Shown: piece by piece, positions 1 through 4,240 of the stretch
How the letters are laid out: the number at the start of each line of letters is the position of its first letter
Numbering within the stretch: position 1 is the stretch's first letter
DNA from: Lawsonibacter sp.
Lineage (GTDB): Bacteria > Bacillota > Clostridia > Oscillospirales > Oscillospiraceae
DNA: 6,603 bases
Direction of reading: 5' to 3'
Assembly (NCBI GenBank): GCA_020025455.1
Contig: JAHHSC010000072.1
Location: 1 to 6,603 of the forward strand
Translations under genes and position numbers: made by a program
Notes under the pieces: model-generated
What the model saw: the letters and a program-made list of their open reading frames with translations, nothing else
Databases searched by the model: none
Told to the model about the DNA's origin: nothing

Positions 1-591
1 CCCCAGTACGACGACGCGCCCCCCTGGCTGGAGGACGAACCGCCCCTGCCCGATGTGCCAGAGGATCAGGTTCCTGTCTTTGATGTACCGGAGTCCCAGC
101 CAGAACCGGCTTTCACACCCCCCATCGTGCCCCAGGCTGCACCCGCAGCTCCCGCCGAGCCCGCGCCCATGGTGGTGCCCGCTTCGGACGACGTGGCCGA
201 CCGGACCTTCTGGCCCCACTTTGTATCCGGTCTGGGCGGCTTCGTGCCGGCCTCCATTCTGCCCTACCTCAATAACCCCGCCAAGGTGGTGGGCGTGTGG
301 CAGAACCGGATGCTGACGTTGTGGGTGGACAACAACTTTACCCGTTCCATGATCAACAAGCCCGCCATTACCGACGGGCTGAAACGGGCGGCCGCCAACT
401 TCTTCGGCGGCTCTCCCAACGTGCGCGTGGTCACGGGGAAGCCTCCCGTGTGTGATGTGCCCCCCGCTCCCGCGGTCCCTGTGCAGCAGGAGCGGACCGA
501 GGCCCCCGCACCGGCCGAGCAGCCCCCCCACGACGCCATGGCCGATCTGCTGGCCTTCGGCGGGCAGTTCGACAACATCGTCATCAAATAA
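1..591 (+). CDS. dnaX: DNA polymerase III clamp loader subunit tau/gamma, C-terminal part (5' end outside window)
   Basis: The frame is open from base 1 to the TAA at 589-591, giving 196 residues with no start in the window. The N-terminal ATPase domains lie upstream of the window. Visible residues 1-65 are an acidic, Pro/Ala-rich linker. Residues 69-147 form a compact domain (starting around TFWPHF and containing VVGVWQNRML, then VRVVTG) that fits the C-terminal tau domain of Gram-positive DnaX. Another Pro/Ala linker follows at 148-177, and the chain ends with ADLLAFGGQFDNIVIK, a tail I recognise from clostridial DnaX proteins. Tau links the clamp loader to the replicative polymerase and helicase at the fork. 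Immediately downstream is ybaB, the usual partner of dnaX, 27 bases away with no terminator between, so the two are probably co-transcribed. The identification rests on the tail, domain layout and neighbour, because the diagnostic Walker motifs are not in the window. Confidence 0.88.
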   Translation, partial: PQYDDAPPWLEDEPPLPDVPEDQVPVFDVPESQPEPAFTPPIVPQAAPAAPAEPAPMVVPASDDVADRTFWPHFVSGLGGFVPASILPYLNNPAKVVGVWQNRMLTLWVDNNFTRSMINKPAITDGLKRAAANFFGGSPNVRVVTGKPPVCDVPPAPAVPVQQERTEAPAPAEQPPHDAMADLLAFGGQFDNIVIK

Positions 592-618
592 TTTTATGGT
601 TAAAAGGAGACTTACGCT

Positions 619-966
619 ATGGCAAAAGGTTTCGGCAGCCGCGGTATGGGCGGCATGGGCGGCGGCATGAACATGAACATGCTCAAGCAGGCCCAGAAAA
701 TGCAGCAGGATATGCTGAAAATGCAGCAGGAGCTTCAGGAAAAGGAGTACACCGCCTCCGCCGGCGGCGGTGTTGTCTCCGCCGTGGTCAACGGCCAGCA
801 TGAGCTGAAGAACCTCACCATCGACCCCGAGGCCGTGGACCCCGAGGATGTGGAGATGCTTCAGGACATGATCGTGGCCGCAGTCAACGAGGCCATGCGC
901 TCTGCCGACAGCGACGCCAGCGCTTCCATGCAGAAGCTCACCGGCGGTCTGGGCGGCCTGTTCTAA
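619..966 (+). CDS. ybaB: YbaB/EbfC family nucleoid-associated protein
   Basis: This encodes 115 residues, close to the usual family length of 100-110. YbaB/EbfC proteins are small DNA-binding dimers that coat the nucleoid, and the gene typically sits next to dnaX and recR. The N-terminus (residues 1-21) is rich in Gly and Met, followed by a Gln/Met/Lys-rich helix (22-43). Next come the family core with SAGGGVVSAVVNGQHELKNL (47-66), the DPEAVDPEDVEMLQDMI segment (69-85) and the AAVNEAM helix (87-93). The chain ends in the typical GLGGLF. The start at 619 is supported by AAAGGAG at 603-609, nine bases upstream; the many internal ATG codons in the Met-rich stretch have no comparable site. It follows dnaX by 27 bases and is closed by a strong terminator 15 bases after its stop. 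The usual next gene, recR, is absent. Confidence 0.95.
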   Translation: MAKGFGSRGMGGMGGGMNMNMLKQAQKMQQDMLKMQQELQEKEYTASAGGGVVSAVVNGQHELKNLTIDPEAVDPEDVEMLQDMIVAAVNEAMRSADSDASASMQKLTGGLGGLF

Positions 967-981
967 TTTAGACTATGTACA

Positions 982-1024
982 GCCTCCGTCCCGGTTGGGG
1001 CGGAGGCTTCGTTTTCTTATTTCT
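982..1024 (+). terminator. Rho-independent terminator of the dnaX-ybaB unit
   Basis: GCCTCCGTCCC (982-992) pairs with GGGGCGGAGGC (997-1007) in an 11-bp stem with one T-G wobble and a four-base GGTT loop. An interrupted T tract (TTCGTTTTCTTATTTC) follows to about 1024. It lies 15 bases after the ybaB stop. The T tract runs into the last codons of the convergent lipoprotein gene. Read on the - strand the same stem is followed by TGTACATAG, so it has no U tract in that direction and looks one-sided. Confidence 0.92.
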
Positions 1025-1370
1025 TTGGGTCCATATTGTCCGTCACGGCTCGTTCCATGTCCCGGACGCTGTTTTCCATGCCGCGGCCGATCTTTTGGGC
1101 GTTGTCCTTGATGCCGCGTCCCACGTCCTTCATATTCTCCTCCGCATGGCGGATCATATCTTTGGCGCCATCGACCATGCCGCGGTCAGCTCTCTCCGTA
1201 CCGCTCCGGATGTCCCGGCCCGCGTCCTTCATATCGTCCCCGGCTTGGCGGACCATATCGCGGGCGTCCCGGGTCATGTCGCGCCCTGCCTTATCTTCAC
1301 GGGTGGTACAGCCGGTCAGGGTGGTCACCAGGGTCAGGGCCAGGATCAGCGCGGTAATACTGCGTTTCAT
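1017..1370 (-). CDS. Small lipoprotein built of eight 11-residue (hendecad) repeats
   Basis: This encodes 117 residues; I do not recognise a named family. A lipoprotein signal peptide is clear: a charged start (MKRS), a hydrophobic core (5-18) and the lipobox LTGC with the acceptor Cys at 21. The mature protein should therefore be diacylated and anchored on the outer face of the membrane. Residues 28-115 form eight 11-residue repeats without slips. Small hydrophobics lie at repeat positions 1, 5 and 9 (for example A28/M32/A36 and M39/A43/M47), except T58. Arginine occupies position 3 in all eight (R30, R41, R52, R63, R74, R85, R96, R107). This predicts one long amphipathic helix or hendecad coiled coil, highly charged on the other face. 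The ATG at 1368-1370 has AGGAG (plus-strand CTCCT at 1383-1387) 12 bases upstream. The gene stands alone, convergent with ybaB and divergent from rimP. A structural or envelope-stress role is possible but not shown by the sequence. Confidence 0.82.
   Translation of the reverse strand: MKRSITALILALTLVTTLTGCTTREDKAGRDMTRDARDMVRQAGDDMKDAGRDIRSGTERADRGMVDGAKDMIRHAEENMKDVGRGIKDNAQKIGRGMENSVRDMERAVTDNMDPKK
1026..1289 (-). repeat. Eight tandem 33-bp coding units (hendecad protein repeats)
   Basis: This is the part of the lipoprotein gene encoding residues 28-115, exactly 8 x 33 bp. The units are diverged at DNA level but share the protein pattern hydrophobic-x-Arg-[Asp/Gly]-hydrophobic-x-x-x-hydrophobic-[Lys/Arg]-Asp. 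Units two and five illustrate it: MVRQAGDDMKD and MIRHAEENMKD. The reading was done by eye from the translated protein. Confidence 0.8.
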
Positions 1371-1389
1371 AGTTGCGGATCGCTCCTCT

Positions 1390-1410
1390 CTGCGGACCTT
1401 CCATCCGCAG
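1390..1410 (-). promoter_or_regulatory. Hairpin in the lipoprotein gene leader, just upstream of its ribosome binding site
   Basis: CTGCGGA (1390-1396) and TCCGCAG (1404-1410) form a perfect 7-bp stem with a 7-base loop. In the - strand transcript it ends two bases before the AGGAG at 1387-1383 (plus-strand coordinates). Such a position could affect ribosome access or mRNA stability, or the structure may be incidental. No T tract follows on either strand, so it is not a terminator. Confidence 0.4.
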
Positions 1411-1525
1411 CTAGTATGTCCCGTTCAAGCGGAAAAAAACAAGGTTTCACGTGCATACTTGACGTTTTCTTTCGTTTTCTACCCGTTGCGACTTTGTTTT
1501 TTGGAGAAAACTTCCGGTGTTTCCC

Positions 1526-1554
1526 TTGCAATTACAGCTTTTTTATGGTATAGT
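1526..1554 (+). promoter_or_regulatory. Sigma-A promoter of the rimP-nusA-infB operon
   Basis: The -35 box is TTGCAA (1526-1531) and the -10 box is TATAGT (1549-1554), separated by exactly 17 bases. A TG one base before the -10 (1546-1547) makes it an extended -10. The spacer and upstream DNA are T/A-rich. Transcription should start near 1561, leaving a leader of about 100 bases before the rimP start codon. Confidence 0.8.
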
Positions 1555-1579
1555 GTGAGAGTAATTAGGCAGTATTGGT

Positions 1580-1608
1580 AAGAGTGGGGTTTTGGCTCCG
1601 CTCTTTTT
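1580..1608 (+). terminator. Terminator-like hairpin in the rimP leader (candidate attenuator)
   Basis: Bases 1580-1589 (AAGAGTGGGG) pair with 1596-1605 (CTCCGCTCTT) in a 10-bp stem with two G-T wobbles and a six-base TTTTGG loop. The stem runs into a short T run that ends at 1608. It lies only about 20 bases after the predicted transcription start and 55 bases before the rimP ATG, so it can act before any gene of the operon is transcribed. The short, weak U tract is the type expected to need NusA. In Bacillus subtilis NusA is reported to repress its own operon through a NusA-dependent terminator in this leader; applying that here is inference. Confidence 0.68.
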
Positions 1609-1651
1609 GATTGACTAAATGGGCCCGGACCCCCCTGTTTTCCTGGCCCCT

Positions 1652-1657
1652 GGGAGG
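1652..1657 (+). promoter_or_regulatory. rimP ribosome binding site (decides the start)
   Basis: GGGAGG lies six bases before the ATG at 1664. It selects this ATG over the in-frame ATG at 1619, which would add 15 residues not expected in RimP and has no ribosome binding site. Confidence 0.85.
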
Positions 1658-1663
1658 TATATT

Positions 1664-2119
1664 ATGGCAAAAGTGACTGATGTTGTGGCCAAACTGGCCC
1701 TCCCCGTGGTGGAAGCCGCAGGCTGCTCCCTGTGGGATGTGGAATATGTGAAGGAGGCCGGTCAGTGGTTTCTCCGCGTCTATATCGACAAGGAGGATGG
1801 CGTGTCCATTGACGACTGCGAGGCGGTCTCCCGTCCCCTGTCCGACCAGCTGGACGAGGCCGACCCCATCGAGGGAAGCTACACCTTTGAGGTGTCCTCT
1901 GCCGGCGCGGACCGGGTGCTGAAAAAGCCCGAGCATTTTGCCCGCTACCAGGACGCCGAGGTAGAAGTGAAGCTCTACCGTCCCCGCAGCGGCCGCAAGG
2001 ATTTTGTGGGTCTGCTGAAGGCCTACGAGAACGGCGACGTGACCCTGGAGGTCGGCGGTGCGCCCATGATGTTTGAAAAGAAAGAGATCGCGCTGGTACG
2101 GCTGTACCCCCGCTTCTGA
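1664..2119 (+). CDS. rimP: Ribosome maturation factor RimP
   Basis: This encodes 151 residues, the usual RimP length. RimP binds the free 30S subunit and assists late maturation, including assembly around S12. The N-terminal alpha/beta domain covers about 1-80, with LPVVEAAGCSLWDVEY (13-28), RVYIDKEDGVSIDDCE (38-53) and the SRPLSDQLDE helix (56-65). The family signature around EVSS (76-79) reads SSAGADRVLKKPEHF (78-92), a variant of the common SSPGLDRPL form. The C-terminal SH3-like barrel (about 93-151) contains EVEVKLYRP and FVGLLKAYENGDVTLEV. The ATG at 1664 is preceded by GGGAGG. It is the first gene of the operon, 20 bases before nusA and downstream of the promoter and leader hairpin. 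The older name in Bacillus is ylxS. Confidence 0.95.
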   Translation: MAKVTDVVAKLALPVVEAAGCSLWDVEYVKEAGQWFLRVYIDKEDGVSIDDCEAVSRPLSDQLDEADPIEGSYTFEVSSAGADRVLKKPEHFARYQDAEVEVKLYRPRSGRKDFVGLLKAYENGDVTLEVGGAPMMFEKKEIALVRLYPRF

Positions 2120-2139
2120 TATTTTAGGAGGAAACTGCT

Positions 2140-3294
2140 GTGGCTAAGAGAGTTACAAAGAAAACAAACAGCAATGAGCTGGACGGCAAGGAATTTTTCG
2201 CCGCTATCGCTCAGATCGAGGAAGAAAAGGGCATCAAGCCCGGCTATATGCTGGAGAAGATCACCCAGGCTCTGCTGTCTGCCTACCGCCGCGACCACGA
2301 GGGCGTGGGCGAAAACCTGGTCATTGAGGCCAACGAGGAGACCAGCACGGTCCGTCTGTTTCTCAAGAAGGACATTGTGGACGAGGTGGATAACCCCGCC
2401 ACCGAGATCAGCCTGGAGGACGCCCGTCTGAGCCTGCCCCAGGCCCAGCTTGGCGATGTGGTCCGCATGGAGATCAAGCCCAAGAACTTCGGCCGTGTGG
2501 CCGCCCAGACTGCCCGTCAGGTCATCATTCAGGGCATCCGCGAGGCGGAGCAGGGCATGGTCTATGACGAATTCTCCTCCAAAGAGCACGAGCTGCTCAA
2601 CGGCATGATCACCCGCATCGACCCCCGCAGCGGGGCTGTCGTGCTGCGCATCCACTCCGGTTCCGAGTTTACCGACGCCTACCTGGGCGTCAACGAGCAG
2701 GTCCGCGGGGAGCACTATGTGGAGGGACAGCGGCTGAAGGTCTATGTGGTCGAGGTACGCCGCGCCACCAAGGGCCCTCAGATCCTCATCTCCCGCACCC
2801 ACCCCGGTCTGGTCAAGCGCCTGTTCGAGCTGGAAGTCCCCGAGATCTTCGACGGCACCGTGGAGATCAAGTCCGTGGCCCGCGAGGCCGGTTCCCGCAC
2901 CAAGCTTGCCGTCTGGTCCGCAGATGAGAACGTGGACCCCATCGGTGCCTGCGTCGGCCCCCGCGGTCAGCGTGTGAATACCATCGTGGAGGAGCTGAAG
3001 GGCGAGAAGATGGATATTATCCGCTACTCTGAAAACCCCGCTGAGTACATCGCCGCCGCCCTGTCCCCCGCCGAGGTCCTCAGTGTGGAGGAGCTGCCCG
3101 ACGGCAAGAGCTGCCGCGTCGTGGTCCCCGACGATCAGCTTTCCCTGGCCATCGGCAAGGAGGGCCAGAACGCGCGCCTTGCCGCCAAGCTGACCGGCTA
3201 TAAGATCGACATTAAGCCCGCCTCCGCCCCCCTGGAGCCCATGGATGAGATGGAGCCTGCCGAGGAGGCCGCCGAGGCCGAGACCGAGGAGTAA
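2140..3294 (+). CDS. nusA: Transcription termination/antitermination factor NusA
   Basis: This encodes 384 residues. NusA binds RNA polymerase and nascent RNA to promote pausing, hairpin termination or antitermination. The RNA polymerase-binding N-terminal domain spans about 16-148 (EKGIKPGYMLEKITQALLSAYRR, then KNFGRVAAQTARQVIIQ). The S1 domain follows (about 152-215) and leads into KGPQILISRTHPGLVKRLFE (211-230). KH1 is about 235-310 with GPRG at 273-276, and KH2 is about 325-360 with GKEG at 339-342 in SLAIGKEGQNARLAAKLTG. The chain ends in an acidic, disordered tail (365-384) and lacks the AR repeats of gammaproteobacterial NusA, as in Bacillota. The start is GTG, supported by AGGAGG at 2126-2131, eight bases upstream. 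The N-terminus carries roughly 14 extra, basic residues compared with my memory of Bacillus NusA. Confidence 0.97.
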   Translation: MAKRVTKKTNSNELDGKEFFAAIAQIEEEKGIKPGYMLEKITQALLSAYRRDHEGVGENLVIEANEETSTVRLFLKKDIVDEVDNPATEISLEDARLSLPQAQLGDVVRMEIKPKNFGRVAAQTARQVIIQGIREAEQGMVYDEFSSKEHELLNGMITRIDPRSGAVVLRIHSGSEFTDAYLGVNEQVRGEHYVEGQRLKVYVVEVRRATKGPQILISRTHPGLVKRLFELEVPEIFDGTVEIKSVAREAGSRTKLAVWSADENVDPIGACVGPRGQRVNTIVEELKGEKMDIIRYSENPAEYIAAALSPAEVLSVEELPDGKSCRVVVPDDQLSLAIGKEGQNARLAAKLTGYKIDIKPASAPLEPMDEMEPAEEAAEAETEE

Positions 3295-3318
3295 TCAAAT
3301 TTCTCCTTTTTAGGAATA

Positions 3319-3325
3319 GAGGTGA
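3319..3325 (+). promoter_or_regulatory. rnpM ribosome binding site (decides the start)
   Basis: GAGGTGA matches the 3' end of 16S rRNA well and lies five bases before the GTG at 3331. It overlaps the alternative GTG at 3322, which would rely on the weaker TAGGA at 3311-3315. I therefore chose 3331; the alternative adds three residues. Confidence 0.65.
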
Positions 3326-3330
3326 ATTCA

Positions 3331-3609
3331 GTGCCTAAAAAGATCCCCCTGCGCCAGTGTCTTGGCTGCCGGGAAATGAAGCCAAAAAAGGAACTGATCC
3401 GGGTCGTCCGCTCCCCCGAGGGGGCGGTTAGCCTGGATTTCAAGGGTAAGCTGCCCGGCCGGGGCGCCTATGTCTGCCCCGACCCCGCCTGTTTAGCCAA
3501 GGCCAGGAAGTCCCGTGCCCTGGAACGGGCGTTTTCCACCCAGCTGCCCCCCGAGGTCTGGGAGGCGCTGGAGAAGCAGATGGAAGGAGGCGACCCGGAT
3601 GGTCAATGA
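3331..3609 (+). CDS. rnpM: RNase P modulator RnpM (YlxR family)
   Basis: This encodes 92 residues from the GTG at 3331 (95 if the GTG at 3322 is used). The YlxR signature is clear: KKIPLRQC (3-10), the MKPKKELIRVVRSPEG block (16-31) and GRGAYVCPDPAC (43-54). Proteins of this family bind RNA; the Bacillus member is reported to bind the RNase P RNA and reduce RNase P activity, hence RnpM. Four cysteines (10, 13, 49, 54) are arranged as CxxC and CxxxxC and could hold zinc; I recall the Bacillus protein lacking some of them. The C-terminus (about 60-92) adds a short Glu-rich helix and a Gly/Asp tail. It lies 36 bases after nusA and overlaps the next gene by 11 bases, which suggests translational coupling. 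Confidence 0.93.
   Translation: MPKKIPLRQCLGCREMKPKKELIRVVRSPEGAVSLDFKGKLPGRGAYVCPDPACLAKARKSRALERAFSTQLPPEVWEALEKQMEGGDPDGQ
3584..3590 (+). promoter_or_regulatory. ylxQ ribosome binding site inside the end of rnpM
   Basis: AAGGAGG lies eight bases before the ATG at 3599 and within the rnpM coding sequence. It fixes the ylxQ start at 3599, where the L7Ae-like sequence begins, rather than the in-frame ATG at 3515, which would read through rnpM for 28 codons of shadow sequence. Confidence 0.88.
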
Positions 3610-4219
3610 TCCCATCCTCCACCTGCTTGGGCTTGCCCGCAAGGCCGGCAAGCTGGAGATTGGCGAAGAGCCGGTCGGGGCCGCCTGCCGGTCCAGACAC
3701 GCGCGTCTGGTGCTGCTGGCCTCTGACGCTGCCGCCAACACCCGCCGCCGCTGCGCTCACTTCGGCGAGGCAGGCAATGTGCTGTGGCTGGAGGTGCCGT
3801 TCACAAAAGAGGAGCTTGGTTTCCCTCTGGGCCGCTCCTCCTGTGCCATGCTGGCCTTCACAGATGCCGGCTTTGCGGCCTCGCTGGTCAAGAAGCTGGC
3901 CGCCCGCGACCCTGAAAAGTACGGCCCCGCCGCCCAGCAGCTTCAGGGAAAGGCGAATCGGATGCTTGAGCGGCAGAAGGAAAAACGCCAGCACGAGAAG
4001 AACCTGCGCGAGGGCAAGCGGAAGCCCTGGGCTCCCCCTCCCCAGCAGAAGAAGGAGGACGCTGCGCCCTCCGCTCAACACAAGAAAAAGCCGAGACCTC
4101 CCAAGGGGAGCGCCCCGGCCCACCGCGGTGACAGGAGCGGCTCTGCCCGCCCTGACCATCCCTATAAGTCCGGCCCCGGCGGTCGGAAGCTGACCGGTAC
4201 GTTCCGGCGCAAACCCTAA
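3599..4219 (+). CDS. ylxQ: L7Ae-family RNA-binding protein YlxQ with long basic C-terminal tail
   Basis: This encodes 206 residues, about twice the roughly 100 of typical YlxQ. Residues 1-103 are the L7Ae/L30e/S12e/Gadd45 domain: DPILHLLGLARKAGKLEIGEE (4-24), ARLVLLASDAAANTRRR (35-51), VPFTKEELGFPLGRSSCAMLAFTDAGFAASLVKKL (67-100). The family binds kink-turn RNA or ribosomal sites; the cellular role of YlxQ is not settled. Residues 104-206 are a low-complexity tail rich in Lys, Arg, Pro and Ala: a charged helix (about 111-142), then a disordered stretch with KKK and RPPK motifs ending in TFRRKP. It is strongly basic and likely binds RNA non-specifically. In the domain, the Lys I would expect after GEE-x-V-x is Ala28. 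It overlaps rnpM by 11 bases and precedes infB by 21 bases. The tail keeps the same codon bias and ends just before the infB ribosome binding site, so it looks genuine rather than a frameshift product. Confidence 0.9.
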   Translation: MVNDPILHLLGLARKAGKLEIGEEPVGAACRSRHARLVLLASDAAANTRRRCAHFGEAGNVLWLEVPFTKEELGFPLGRSSCAMLAFTDAGFAASLVKKLAARDPEKYGPAAQQLQGKANRMLERQKEKRQHEKNLREGKRKPWAPPPQQKKEDAAPSAQHKKKPRPPKGSAPAHRGDRSGSARPDHPYKSGPGGRKLTGTFRRKP

Positions 4220-4224
4220 GAAAC

Positions 4225-4230
4225 GAGGTG
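4225..4230 (+). promoter_or_regulatory. infB ribosome binding site before a triple ATG
   Basis: GAGGTG lies 10 bases before the first of three consecutive in-frame ATG codons (4241, 4244, 4247). The distance favours the first; the second and third would be 13 and 16 bases away, too far for a usual site. Confidence 0.7.
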
Positions 4231-4240
4231 GCTTTCCAAT

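Larger units (their letters stand above)
1371..1663. other. Divergent intergenic region between the lipoprotein gene and rimP
   Basis: The 293 bases have no credible gene. From left to right the region holds the lipoprotein ribosome binding site and leader hairpin, an AT-rich stretch with A and T runs (about 1432-1545), the rimP promoter, a terminator-like hairpin and a short GC-rich segment before the rimP ribosome binding site. Open frames crossing it are antisense shadows of the lipoprotein gene with no ribosome binding site. I could not assign a convincing sigma-A promoter to the lipoprotein gene. Confidence 0.7.

Noticed and set aside
1459..1464. TTGACG as a second -35 box on the + strand
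   Set aside because: No -10-like sequence lies 16-18 bases downstream (CCCGTT is there). The TTGCAA/TATAGT pair is far better.
975..1581. Two overlapping + strand frames of 192 and 181 codons across the lipoprotein gene
   Set aside because: Both are antisense to the lipoprotein gene, whose signal peptide, lipobox and repeats are coherent. Neither has a ribosome binding site. One contains the ybaB terminator.
1621..1657. GC-rich leader segment as a hairpin hiding the rimP ribosome binding site
   Set aside because: GGGCC (1621-1625) can pair with GGCCC (1645-1649), but the loop is 19 bases and the ribosome binding site stays outside. No good complement to GGGAGG is present, only a C run with a mismatch.
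1619..1663. Longer RimP start at the ATG at 1619
   Set aside because: It has no ribosome binding site, adds a GC-rich, non-RimP stretch and begins only about 10 bases after the leader hairpin. The ATG at 1664 has GGGAGG at the correct distance.
2023..2802. 259-codon - strand frame over rimP and nusA
   Set aside because: It is a shadow of NusA codons. NusA has full domain structure and a strong ribosome binding site; this frame has neither.
3515..3598. Longer YlxQ start at the ATG at 3515
   Set aside because: The added 28 residues are rnpM read in another frame. AAGGAGG at 3584-3590 and the domain start point to 3599.
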